NCBI GenBank assembly: GCA_003222675.1
Contig: QHWT01000084.1
Span: forward strand, 1-64,000
Direction: 5' to 3'
DNA: 64,000 bases
From: Acidobacteriota bacterium
GTDB lineage: Bacteria; Acidobacteriota; Vicinamibacteria; Vicinamibacterales; 2-12-FULL-66-21
Positions 28,701 through 36,335 of this stretch are shown one piece after another (within the stretch, counting starts at the first letter, position 1; every line of letters begins with the position of its first letter). Under the pieces are notes generated by a model, which did not search any database, was not told the DNA's origin, and was given only the letters and a program-made list of their open reading frames with translations. Both the position numbers and the translations under genes were made by a program.

Positions 28701-29042
28701 GCATCACTGATGGATGTCGACACCGTTGAGCGTCGCGCGATTGACGTGTGGACCTCGATGAACCAGCAGCCGGAGGTCGCGCGGCTCCTGGGCGGCGAGC
28801 GCCTGCACGAAGTGCCGTTCTCGATCGTCTTGCCTGAGACCCCCGATCAGGTGATGCGCGGCACTATTGACTGCCTCATCCGGCACGCTGACGGATCGTT
28901 GACAGTCCTCGAGTTCAAGACGGGCCGGCCGCGCCCGAGCCATCAAGCGCAACTGAACGTCTATGTGCGCGCGGCGCAGGGATTGTTCCCCGAAGCATCT
29001 GTGAACGGACGCCTCATTTATCCAATGGGATTCGGTCCGTGA
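25698..29042 (+). CDS. AddA-like UvrD-family helicase/exonuclease
   Basis: A 1114-aa superfamily 1 helicase with a C-terminal nuclease. Motifs in order: Walker A ASAGTGKTT (about 35-43), motif Ia ITFTRKAAAEMRER, Walker B VDEFQDTS (about 395), motif III VGDRKQSIYRFRDAE (about 430), motif V MTVHASKGLEYPVVF (about 765) and motif VI LLYVALTRARDRLYL (about 824). The nuclease motif LEFKTGRPRPSHQAQLNVY is near residue 1071. With the AddB-like protein it should resect double-strand breaks for RecA loading. An in-frame repeat insert (APSTSSGQGR) lies in the linker before the nuclease domain. The ATG overlaps the addB stop. Confidence 0.9.
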   Translation: MSDQLSLFGSVSVEPDADADARIFAQDPAHNVVLEASAGTGKTTVLVTRYVNLLMRGVDPANILAITFTRKAAAEMRERILRDLRRAAELNTFDRARWIALRDRLADIQISTIDAFCLSLLREFPLEADLDPGFTMADETEVPRLVEQALDKSLAIFVGLAKREPDFALVLAQLGISRTREGLASLLDRRLVAGDVLDRFLARGPADLTAAAICRRAVDGLIDLFYQLPGGFERFIAEGPLDHPRYQLLARDLRRLETFRNADDAAVRGLIDRVSAHFLKNDGKRRSSDRIHPYTNGDYPSPDLGKRHRAAALQLGEPIENLARAFSRDLNTVLARGIRRMFSIALAQYRIALNERSVLDFSDVLERAVDLLGRMDEFSQSRYRLEGRYHHVLVDEFQDTSRKQWELVSLLVKAWGEGLGLASNPSIFIVGDRKQSIYRFRDAEVAVLQEAGRFIEGLRPGSSGRRSITRSFRAVPQLLSFVNEVFTEMGRGAQRADDFKYDEADRFPVDAVRDPRGPMLGLAFAGDSTLCADAVADEIARVLREETVRDKQSGLARDVKPGDIAILFRSRASHREFEAALEARGIPTYVYKGLGFFDADEIKDMSALIRYLANPSSDLRAAAVLRSRFVRLSDAALSVLAPRLAAALIDPEPPSALPALLDDDRRALEQARAHVPGWLAKVDRVPPADLIESILPDVAYAYELRGPRRQQAWENLKKMRALVRRIQNRGYATLARIADHLDALTAGDESNAVIEALNAVNLMTVHASKGLEYPVVFVVNLAKGASGPPKPVRVSGDDVSVGPFVSATDEDEKAREREETKRLLYVALTRARDRLYLASVLKDGRLAPGRGSLAEVLPESVKALFARACASPSADALEPLEWTPESAPSTSSGQGRTFAFRICPPPASDVRVQPASAGEPRQLDDNFAAMPDDRGTARVSVTSWLETCDSETDWGAGADPEDAFVGTLVHRLFQFGGALGATAPVEELVAFADSLVTPEDRASLMDVDTVERRAIDVWTSMNQQPEVARLLGGERLHEVPFSIVLPETPDQVMRGTIDCLIRHADGSLTVLEFKTGRPRPSHQAQLNVYVRAAQGLFPEASVNGRLIYPMGFGP
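28357..28382. repeat. TTCGACAAGCTC-type short repeat inside addA
   Basis: CCCCTTCGACAAGCTCCGGG followed by CAGGGG lies in frame in the AddA-like gene and encodes APSTSSGQGR. It resembles a short dispersed CCTTCGAC...GCTC(A)GGGCAGG word that I recall from many bacterial genomes. It falls in a variable linker, so it probably does not destroy function. Confidence 0.5.
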
Positions 29043-29573
29043 CCGGGGACGCGCCAGGGATTTATACGATCGGCCACTCGATTCATCCGGCGGAGCGGTT
29101 TTTAACACTCCTTGAGGCGCATGAAGTCCGCCAGGTCGCGGATATAAGAACCATCCCGAAATCGCGGCGTCACCCGCAGTCGAATGGCGGCGCGCTCGAG
29201 ACCTACCTGGGCGCTCACGGGATCGTCTATCGTCACTTTCCGGCGCTCGGTTGGATTGCGGAAACCTCGCCCCGATTCCGTCAACACCGGTTGGCGTCAT
29301 TCCGGCTTTCGCGGTTACGCAGATCACATGCAAAGCGCGGAATTTTTTGCAGGTGTGGAGGCACTGCTCGCCTTCGCCGCGACTGCCCGGACGACGGTCA
29401 TGTGCGCTGAGGCGGTGTGGTGGCAGTGTCATCGCCAGTTACTTGCGGACGCACTTTTCGCGCGGGATGTTCCGGTGCATCACATCCTGAATGCCGCCGA
29501 CCCTAAGCTTCATCGCCTGAGCGACTTCGGGAGACTTAACAACGGTCGAGTCACGTATCCCGGTCTGCTGTAG
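29039..29573 (+). pseudogene. DUF488 family protein gene, frameshifted
   Basis: The first frame, from a GTG overlapping the addA stop, gives the DUF488 N-terminus IYTIGHSIHPAERFLTLL, then VADIRTIPKSRRHPQSNGG and YRHFPALG. The rest of the family pattern (LRKPRPDSVNTGW, SFRGYADHM-like, MCAEAVWWQCHRQLLAD) continues in another frame to a TAG at 29571. Removing one T at 29251-29252 would restore LGGLRKPRP. It is either a real frameshift or an assembly error. An intact product would be a protein of about 177 aa of unknown biochemical role. Confidence 0.8.
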
Positions 29574-29659
29574 CCCTGAGCGGTCACCGCCAAAGGAATG
29601 TTCCTTTTCCGCGTCCATTTCCCGCAAATGTCTGTTTTTCATGGATTTTTCTGGGGCTG

Positions 29660-29688
29660 GGAACCAACGACTCCGCTTGCCTGTCTAA
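29660..29688 (+). promoter_or_regulatory. Putative ECF-sigma promoter
   Basis: GGAACC at 29660-29665 and GTCTAA at 29683-29688 are separated by 17 bp. This matches the GGAAC...GTC pattern bound by many extracytoplasmic-function sigma factors. It lies about 80 bp upstream of the 81-aa protein gene starting at 29768. The promoter is predicted from sequence only. Confidence 0.45.
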
Positions 29689-29767
29689 CCGGATAGCTGG
29701 CGTTAGGATTGCAGAGACGCCGGCAGCGCCCACCGCACGAGCGGCAGGGCGAGCGGGAGGTAACGGT

Positions 29768-30013
29768 ATGGCAGTCCCATCGGGATCGCTCAGCAGCTCC
29801 GTCAGGCCGACAGGCACTATCTTCGAGCTCGAAGCGCTCGAGGGGCTGCCGTGCGGCTGTGTGGCGGCGGCCTACCGTGCCCGTCCCTGGGACGTCGCGG
29901 TCGTCTCGCTCGAAGCGAAAGGACCGCATTGCATCCTCGCCGGACACACGTCCGGGCAGATTCTGCGGCTTGGTGATCCCGCGGAGTTCGAGGAGGAGGA
30001 CGCCGACGAATAG
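29768..30013 (+). CDS. Small acidic-tailed protein of unknown function
   Basis: An 81-aa soluble protein: a beta-rich middle (IFELEALEGLPCGCVAAAYRARPWDVAVVSLEAKGPHCILAGH) and an acidic end (AEFEEEDADE). It has three cysteines, two in CGC. No family was recognised. The Shine-Dalgarno GCGGGAGG lies 8 nt before the ATG and an ECF-type promoter is predicted upstream. It converges on another very small gene. Confidence 0.6.
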   Translation: MAVPSGSLSSSVRPTGTIFELEALEGLPCGCVAAAYRARPWDVAVVSLEAKGPHCILAGHTSGQILRLGDPAEFEEEDADE

Positions 30014-30025
30014 CGCGCTCGCGCA

Positions 30026-30205
30026 TCACCGCGCGAGGCGTTCGGCGGCCCACCGTCTCGCTCGCTCCTCGGCTTCTTCTCGCGTCGGCGCTACCAGCAC
30101 AATCGAGTTCTCGGGTTTTCCGTTCGCATCTGCGATCCAGGCTACCCAGTGGGGGCCGTGGGCCTCGCTGCGGATGTCAGGAGTGTCTGGCGCGTTCGCA
30201 TCCAA
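30026..30205 (-). CDS. Small protein with TTG start, unknown function
   Basis: A 59-aa reading frame without an ATG or GTG start. TTG at 30205 is preceded by a perfect GGAGG 8 nt upstream, which fixes the start. The protein has a beta segment (HGPHWVAWIADANGKPENSIVLVAP) and a charged helix (TREEAEERARRWAAERLAR), a compact layout that looks coding. The codon third positions are GC rich as in the neighbours. It converges on the 81-aa gene with 12 bp between stops. No name is known to me. Confidence 0.6.
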   Translation of the reverse strand: MDANAPDTPDIRSEAHGPHWVAWIADANGKPENSIVLVAPTREEAEERARRWAAERLAR

Positions 30206-30303
30206 GTGCCAATCCTCCGAAGATCTTGATTGCGTATGCCTAAGCCATTCCGTACAATTCGAGGGTTTGATTGGCCCCCCCGGGCCGTGAGGAGTGCGTT
30301 TCG

Positions 30304-30525
30304 ATGGCGTTGACCTGTCCGAACTGCGGGAATGACCGGAATTTTCTGGTCAAGACCCTGCAGATGCATGTCGTCCGGCTGGACGATGCGCGCGTGGAAG
30401 TGAATGAGGAAGGCCGTCCCGCGGTGATCGAGGTCCTGTGCGACGAGTGCGAGACGGCGCTGAACTTCGAGGATTTTGATCTGGCGCTGCGCAAGGAGAT
30501 GCTGCTGACGCTCGGCGCGCGCTGA
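30304..30525 (+). CDS. Small zinc-ribbon protein
   Basis: A 73-aa cytoplasmic protein with two CxxC knuckles, CPNCGNDRNFLVKT at the N-terminus and LCDECETALNF in the second half, as in a treble-clef or rubredoxin-like zinc ribbon. No catalytic domain is attached. The start ATG 30304 follows GAGGAG. Its role could be in transcription or protein binding; this is not known. Confidence 0.7.
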   Translation: MALTCPNCGNDRNFLVKTLQMHVVRLDDARVEVNEEGRPAVIEVLCDECETALNFEDFDLALRKEMLLTLGAR

Positions 30526-30571
30526 CCCTCCAGGTCCGTCCCGTCTCACGTCCTCAGGCATTTCGGTTGCA

Positions 30572-30730
30572 TCATTCTTCGGTGTTCTCGGCTTCTTCCC
30601 AGTAATCGCATTCAGGGCAGATCCATTCGCGCACCTCGCGCGTGGTGGTCTGCCCCGTACCTGGCACGCGATCGGCCTGATCACGCGTCACCAGGCGCAT
30701 GGTCTCGCCGCACATCGGACATTCTTTCAT
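30572..30730 (-). CDS. Very small zinc-finger protein
   Basis: A 52-aa protein: MKECPMCGETMRL, a linker, then WICPECDYWEEAENTEE. The two CxxC pairs should bind one zinc ion. The ATG at 30730 lies in the short gap before the divergent DnaJ-like gene. Similar mini-proteins occur widely but have no assigned role. Confidence 0.65.
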   Translation of the reverse strand: MKECPMCGETMRLVTRDQADRVPGTGQTTTREVREWICPECDYWEEAENTEE

Positions 30731-30760
30731 AACGCACAAACTACCATTGACTTGCCGTGA

Positions 30761-31321
<561 letters not shown>

Positions 31322-31359
31322 ACTAGTAGACGCGGCCAATCGAGGCTGCAGCGTCTTCC

Positions 31360-31740
31360 ATGCGTTCTCACGTCAACTTGCTCGGGATGCTCCAGCTGGC
31401 CTGGGGCGCGATGGGTTTGCTGCTCGGCGGCTCGCTGTTGTTGCTCGCGGCGGGAGCGGCCGCGATTGCGCGCACTTCGCCCGGCGATCCATGGACGGCG
31501 GTCTTCACCGCGGCGCTGTTCGTGATGTTCGCCGGAGCCCTGGGCGCGAGCGGATGGGCGAATGCGTGGGCGGGTCGGGCACTGCAGCAGCATCGCGCGC
31601 CGGCGCGTATCGTGACGCTCGTGCTCGCGGTGCTGAACCTGTTCGTGCTGCCGTTCGGAACGGCGCTCGCGATTTATGCCTTCTGGGTTCTGTTGCACAA
31701 CGATGCGCGCGCGCTGTTCGAGACGCGCGCAGCCGCATGA
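31360..31740 (+). CDS. Small multi-pass membrane protein
   Basis: 126 aa with about four hydrophobic helices (LLGMLQLAWGAMGLLLGGSLLLLAAGA, AVFTAALFVMFAGALGASGW, IVTLVLAVLNLFVLPFGTALAIYAFWVLL). No family was identified; the layout is common in small inner-membrane proteins. Its stop overlaps the start of the next membrane protein gene (ATGA), so both are likely made together. Confidence 0.65.
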   Translation: MRSHVNLLGMLQLAWGAMGLLLGGSLLLLAAGAAAIARTSPGDPWTAVFTAALFVMFAGALGASGWANAWAGRALQQHRAPARIVTLVLAVLNLFVLPFGTALAIYAFWVLLHNDARALFETRAAA

Positions 31741-32105
31741 GGCCCATGTTGCCGCTGCACAGCGAGAAGACGTCAACCGGACTCGACGCGAATGTCGCCG
31801 CGGCCTTGAGTTATCTCTTCGGCTTCGTGACGGGCGCCGTATTTCTCGTCGTCGAGAAGAAAGACAGGTTCGTTCGATTCCACGCAATGCAGTCCGCGCT
31901 CGCGTTCGGCGCGATTACGCTCTGTTGGCTGCTGCTGAACGCGATTCCCCTGCTCGGGTTCCTGATCGGTGTGCTGTTCATCATTCCGGGCTCGGCCATC
32001 CTGTGGCTGGTGCTGATGTTCAAGGCGTACCAGGGCGAGGAATTCAAGCTGCCGATCGTCGGCCAGATTGCCGCCGATCGGATTTCCCTGTGGCCTCCTC
32101 CATGA
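31737..32105 (+). CDS. DUF4870/Tic20-like membrane protein
   Basis: A 122-aa protein with three membrane helices. The first follows TGLDANVAAALSYLFGFVTGAVFLVVEKKDRFVRFHAMQS, the hallmark of the DUF4870/Tic20-like family; the C-terminus has the short amphipathic tail AYQGEEFKLPIVGQIA. Family members have no firm biochemical role. It overlaps the preceding membrane protein gene by ATGA. Confidence 0.75.
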   Translation: MRPMLPLHSEKTSTGLDANVAAALSYLFGFVTGAVFLVVEKKDRFVRFHAMQSALAFGAITLCWLLLNAIPLLGFLIGVLFIIPGSAILWLVLMFKAYQGEEFKLPIVGQIAADRISLWPPP

Positions 32106-32132
32106 ATCTTGTGGCTCCCGCCTTCAAGACGG

Positions 32133-32156
32133 AAGATTTGGTGATTTTGTGATTTC
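32133..32156. repeat. GATTTGGTGATTT-type repeat at the mrp start
   Basis: An AT-rich 24-bp word, GATTTGGTGATTT followed by TGTGATTTC, covers the GTG start of the Mrp gene. Relatives lie at 50376-50390 and, in reverse complement and extended, at 53563-53616. The base composition contrasts with the GC-rich surroundings. Confidence 0.6.
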
Positions 32157-33228
32157 TGAAGCCGCAGTTCTCGACGCCTTGCGGGCCGTGAAGGACCCTG
32201 ACCTCCACCGCGATATCGTCTCGCTGAAATTCATCAAGAACCTCCGCATCGACGATGGGGCGGTTGCCTTTACGATTGAGCTGACGACTCACGCGTGCCC
32301 GGTCAAGGATCAGATGCGCGACCAGGCGCGCGAGATCGTGTCGCGGCTGCCAGAGGTGACCTCCGTGGACGTCACGATGACGGCGCAGGTGCGGCAGAAC
32401 CTCGGGCCCGACTGGAACAAGCAGCCTGTGGCGGGCGTGCGCAACATCATCGCTGTCGGCGCGGGCAAGGGGGGCGTCGGCAAGACCACGGTCTCGGTCA
32501 ACCTTGCGATTGCGCTGAGCCAGGCGGGGGCGCGCGTTGCGATGATCGACGGCGATGTCTACGGGCCGAATGTCCCGATCATGCTCGGCATCAGCACGCA
32601 GCTCACGACCGACGGGCAGAAGATCGTCCCCGCGGAGCAGTACGGCATCCAGCTCGTGTCGATGGGGTTTCTCACGCAGGATGACGCGCCGGTGATCTGG
32701 CGCGGGCCGATGTTGCACGGCGTCATCCAGCAGTTCTTCCGCGAAGTGGCGTGGAAGGACATCGACTACCTGATCGTCGATCTGCCTCCCGGCACGGGGG
32801 ACATCGCCCTCAGCCTGAGCCAGAGCGTACCGGTCGCGGGCGCCGTCGTGGTGACGACGCCGCAAACGGTTTCGCTGGCGGACACGCGGCGCGCGATCAA
32901 GATGTACGAAAAGCTGAACGTGCCGCCCCTGGGCCTCATCGAGAACATGAGCCACTTCATGTGCCCCTCCTGCCATGCCGAGAGCGACATCTTCGGCAAG
33001 GGCGGAGGAGAAATGCTCGCGACGGAGACGCGCGTGCCGTTTCTTGGACGCATCCCTATCTATGAACCGATTCGGATCGGTGGCGATACCGGTGTACCGA
33101 TCGTCGTCGGCGAGCCGAAGTCGCCGGCCGCCGCGGCCTTCCGCGCCGCTGCATCGCAGCTCGCCGCGCAGCTGTCGATTTCCAGCTTCAGGCAGAAGAC
33201 GGCAATACCGCTGTTGCCGGTCAGATAG
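32149..33228 (+). CDS. mrp: Mrp/NBP35-type iron-sulfur cluster carrier ATPase
   Basis: A 359-aa cytoplasmic P-loop protein that binds and delivers Fe-S clusters to apoproteins. An N-terminal MIP18/DUF59 domain (residues about 3-80, VKDPDLHRDIVSLKFIKNL) is followed by the deviant Walker A GAGKGGVGKTT (about 102-112), DGDVYGPNVP, VDLPPGTGD and the paired cysteines MCPSC (about 272) that bind the cluster. No ATG is available upstream without crossing unrelated sequence, so GTG 32149 is used. That codon sits inside a dispersed AT-rich repeat. Confidence 0.9.
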   Translation: MISEAAVLDALRAVKDPDLHRDIVSLKFIKNLRIDDGAVAFTIELTTHACPVKDQMRDQAREIVSRLPEVTSVDVTMTAQVRQNLGPDWNKQPVAGVRNIIAVGAGKGGVGKTTVSVNLAIALSQAGARVAMIDGDVYGPNVPIMLGISTQLTTDGQKIVPAEQYGIQLVSMGFLTQDDAPVIWRGPMLHGVIQQFFREVAWKDIDYLIVDLPPGTGDIALSLSQSVPVAGAVVVTTPQTVSLADTRRAIKMYEKLNVPPLGLIENMSHFMCPSCHAESDIFGKGGGEMLATETRVPFLGRIPIYEPIRIGGDTGVPIVVGEPKSPAAAAFRAAASQLAAQLSISSFRQKTAIPLLPVR

Positions 33229-33305
33229 CCATCAGCTGTCAGCTGGTAGTTTTCTTTGAACTTCCCGCGAAGCTGGCAGCTGAAGGCTGGGCGCTGGTAG
33301 CTGAC
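33229..33305. repeat. CAGCTG-rich repeat between convergent genes
   Basis: CAGCTGTCAGCTGGTAG, GCTGGCAGCTGAAG and GCTGGTAGCTGAC words fill the 3' ends of two convergent genes. The C-terminal tail of the MFS protein (about QLPAPSLQLPASREVQ...) is entirely encoded by it. It is similar in style to the other intergenic low-complexity repeats of this window. Confidence 0.6.
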
Positions 33306-34479
33306 TCGCGAGGCGCTTCATCGCAAGTGCGCCGAGCACAGGACCTGGCACCAGAAACACGAACGCCCACTTCCATCCCGCCGCCGCGCTGATCTGTGTC
33401 ACGAGTCGCATGCTAATCATCGTCAACAGAAACCCCGCGCATGTCTGAAGCGTCAGCGCCGTGCCGACGTGGGTGCGCGGGCTGTGTTCCGCCACGAGCG
33501 CGGAGAACTGCGCCGAGTCGGCGACGATGGTGAAGCCCCAGACGATCACCAGGATGAGCAATGCCGAAAACGGCGCGCCGAACGCCAGCGGCGACAACGC
33601 CGCACACGTCGCGCTCGCGAGCATCGCAGCCGCGGCCACGCGTGCCTTGCCCCATTGGTCGGCCCAGCGGCCCGCGAGCACGCATCCAACGGAGCCGCTG
33701 GCAATGGCGATGAAGGCGACGAGCGAACCAGTGCCCGTTGCGGCGCGCGCACTGAGCGACGTCGAAGCACCTCTGCTGAGCGACGTCGAAGCAAATGCTG
33801 CAATCCAGGTCCACATCGCATAGAGCTCCCACATGTGACCGAGATAGCCGAACGTCGCGAGGCGGACGCCGCGGTTCTGCAGCACCATTCGAAGCGCATG
33901 ACGATCGAACGGGGCTGATGCGCTGACGTGCGGACCATCCCGTACCGCGAGCGTGATAATCACGGCGCCGCCGACGGCCAGGGCCGACGAGGCGGTCACG
34001 ATCCCGCGCCATGGCAGACCCGCGCCGAGCCATGCGAGCAAGTGTGGAAACGCCGAGCCCACGCCGACGGCGCCGACGATGAAGCCGAGCGCCGTGCCGC
34101 GACGCTCGAGAAACCAGCCTGCGGCGATCTTCATCCCAGGCGGATAGACCCACGCGAGCGCGGCGCCCGTGCAGAACCGCAACGCGATGATGACGGCAGC
34201 CGAGGGCGCCAGCGCGACACCCGCGTTCGTGATCGCGCCGATGACGCAACCCGCCGCGAAGAGCCGTCGCGCCGCGATCGCATCCGCCGCGTTCGTCACG
34301 GCCGTGAGCAGCGTGCCGCCGACGAACCCTGCCTGCACCGCCATCGTCAGCCACGCACGCACGGATACTCCCATTGCGAACTCCGCGGCGACGGCTGGGG
34401 CGGCGGCAGTGGCGGAAAACCACAGCGTCATCCCGAGAAACTCGGCCAGGGCAATCAGCACCAGCATCCGGCGGGGCAT
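33232..34479 (-). CDS. MFS transporter
   Basis: A 415-aa major facilitator protein with about 12 hydrophobic helices (LVLIALAEFLGMTLWFSATAAAPAVA, CTGAALAWVYPPGMKIAAGWF). The substrate is unknown. Between helices 6 and 7 a duplicated 24-bp unit has inserted ASTSLSRGASTSLSARA. The C-terminal tail derives from an intergenic repeat. The ATG at 34479 is preferred; the reading frame is open back to a TTG at 34518, only 2 bp from the divergent gene. Confidence 0.82.
   Translation of the reverse strand: MPRRMLVLIALAEFLGMTLWFSATAAAPAVAAEFAMGVSVRAWLTMAVQAGFVGGTLLTAVTNAADAIAARRLFAAGCVIGAITNAGVALAPSAAVIIALRFCTGAALAWVYPPGMKIAAGWFLERRGTALGFIVGAVGVGSAFPHLLAWLGAGLPWRGIVTASSALAVGGAVIITLAVRDGPHVSASAPFDRHALRMVLQNRGVRLATFGYLGHMWELYAMWTWIAAFASTSLSRGASTSLSARAATGTGSLVAFIAIASGSVGCVLAGRWADQWGKARVAAAAMLASATCAALSPLAFGAPFSALLILVIVWGFTIVADSAQFSALVAEHSPRTHVGTALTLQTCAGFLLTMISMRLVTQISAAAGWKWAFVFLVPGPVLGALAMKRLASQLPAPSLQLPASREVQRKLPADS
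33752..33793. repeat. 24-bp direct repeat inside MFS gene
   Basis: CTGAGCGACGTCGAAGCA occurs at 33752-33769 and again at 33776-33793, a period of 24 bp and thus eight codons. It is an in-frame tandem duplication in the loop after helix 6 of the transporter. The word resembles the dispersed CTGAGCGAAGTCGAAG element I recall from many genomes. Confidence 0.65.
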
Positions 34480-34520
34480 TTGCCGTTTACGATCGGCGAG
34501 ATTGCCGATAGGATTCAACT

Positions 34521-36335
34521 GTGATCATTCAGTCGTGCCTGCGAGCGACGACGGCGTTCGCGCTCGGCGGCGCGGCGCTCGCCGCTGACCAGCCCGCCTC
34601 GACTCGCACCGTCCGCTCTGAGATCCGCGCGACGCACGGCGTGGTGGCGGCCGGACGCACGTTCACCGTAGACGCGGGGGCCCGATTGCTCGCCGCGGGC
34701 GGCAATGCGGTCGATGCCGGGGTCGCGTCGATCTTTGCCGCGGCAGTTGTCGAAATCTCTCACTTCGGTCTCGGCGGAGAGGCGCCGATCATCATCTACT
34801 CCGCGCGGGATCGCCAGGTGCGGGTCATCAACGGGCAAGGGCCCGCGCCGCGCGCGGCAACACCGCAGCTGTTCGGCGGCAAGACTGTGATTCCCGGGAA
34901 CGGCCCGCTTGGCGCGACCATTCCGGCCGCCGTCGATTCAGCCTCGATCGCGCTCGCAAAGTACGGCACGAAGTCGTTGTCGGACGTGCTCGCACACGCA
35001 ATCGAGCTCGCCGACGGCTTTCCGATGTACGAGTTCCTGCACCACTATCTGGAGACGGAGCGTGCCACGACCGAGATCTACGCGTGGTCGAAGACCACGT
35101 ATTATCCCGATGGCCGCATCATCCCGACCGGCGAGATGTTCCGCCAGCCGAATCTTGCGGCCACGCTGCGTGCGATCGCCGCTGGAGAGAAAGACGCGCT
35201 TGCACGCGGCGCCACTCGCGAGTCGGCAATCGACGCCGGCCGCGACGTGTTCTACAAAGGGCCGATTGCCCGCGAGATGACTTCCGCTGTGCGGGAAGCG
35301 GGCGGCGTGATGACCGAGGACGATCTGGTGTCCTATCACGGTCGTGTGGAGGAGCCCGCCGTTGCGCCGTATCGCGGTTACACGATCTACAAGGCAGGTT
35401 TCTGGACGCAGGGGCCCGCACTGCTGCAGACGTTCCGGATTCTCGAGGGCTTCGATCTGCGCGCGATGGGACAGGGGTCGGCAGATGCCCTGCACACCAC
35501 CGTCGAAGCAATCAAGCTCGCGTACGCGGATCGGGATCGGTATTACGGCGATCCGGATTTCGCGCGCGTTCCCGGCCAGATGTTGCTGTCGGAGCCTTAT
35601 GCCGCGATGCGGCGTGCGCTGATCGACGCGCGCCGCGCGAGCCTGGAGCAGCGCCCCGGGGATCCGATTCGCGGCACCGCGGAATTGCCGCAGGCGATCG
35701 CGGATGGGCACGCGACTGCCGCAAGGTCGAGTCGCGCGAAGGAATACGGCGACACGACGTCGGTGCAGGTGGCCGATGCACAGGGCAACCTGTTCTCCGC
35801 TACGCCAAGCTCCGGGTGGCTGCTCGGCGGCGCGTTCGTCGCCGGCCGCACCGGTGTGCCGATGAGCAACCGCATGCAGGCGTTCAACCTCGATGCGGCC
35901 AGCCCCAACGTGCTCGCGGGCGGGAAGCGCCCGCGCACGACGCTGACGCCCACGATCGTGTTGAAGGATGGCCGTCCGTTCCTCGCGATCGGAACGCCCG
36001 GCGGCGACAGCCAGGACCAGCAGATCCTGCTTGTCCTGCTGAACATCATCGACTTCGGGATGGACGTGCAGGCAGCCATCGAAGCGCCGCGCGTCAACTC
36101 GCTGCACCCCGTCAGCTCGTTCGAGGATCACCAAGCGCTTCCCGGCGTGCTCGAAGCGGAGGCGACGCTGCCCCCGTCTGTGCTGGCCGACCTTGGCGCG
36201 CGGGGACACGTGCTGCGGATGCGGCCGGCCAACGGCATCTCCACGGGCGTGGTCGCGGCCGGGATCGATTCCGCGACCGGACGTCTGCGCGGCGGCGCTG
36301 ATCTGCGACGCGAGCGCGCACTGGTGGCCTGGTGA
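34521..36335 (+). CDS. Gamma-glutamyltransferase family protein
   Basis: A 604-aa N-terminal-nucleophile hydrolase of the GGT family. It acts on gamma-glutamyl compounds such as glutathione, or as a related acylase. The precursor would cleave itself before the threonine of DTTSVQVADAQGN (about residue 411) into large and small subunits. GGNAVDAGVA near residue 55 and GKRPRTTLTPT in the small subunit also match the family. It begins with GTG and a weak signal-like stretch (CLRATTAFALGGAALAA), so it is probably exported. Its stop overlaps the next start (GTGA), forming an operon with two M16 proteases. Confidence 0.88.
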   Translation: MIIQSCLRATTAFALGGAALAADQPASTRTVRSEIRATHGVVAAGRTFTVDAGARLLAAGGNAVDAGVASIFAAAVVEISHFGLGGEAPIIIYSARDRQVRVINGQGPAPRAATPQLFGGKTVIPGNGPLGATIPAAVDSASIALAKYGTKSLSDVLAHAIELADGFPMYEFLHHYLETERATTEIYAWSKTTYYPDGRIIPTGEMFRQPNLAATLRAIAAGEKDALARGATRESAIDAGRDVFYKGPIAREMTSAVREAGGVMTEDDLVSYHGRVEEPAVAPYRGYTIYKAGFWTQGPALLQTFRILEGFDLRAMGQGSADALHTTVEAIKLAYADRDRYYGDPDFARVPGQMLLSEPYAAMRRALIDARRASLEQRPGDPIRGTAELPQAIADGHATAARSSRAKEYGDTTSVQVADAQGNLFSATPSSGWLLGGAFVAGRTGVPMSNRMQAFNLDAASPNVLAGGKRPRTTLTPTIVLKDGRPFLAIGTPGGDSQDQQILLVLLNIIDFGMDVQAAIEAPRVNSLHPVSSFEDHQALPGVLEAEATLPPSVLADLGARGHVLRMRPANGISTGVVAAGIDSATGRLRGGADLRRERALVAW

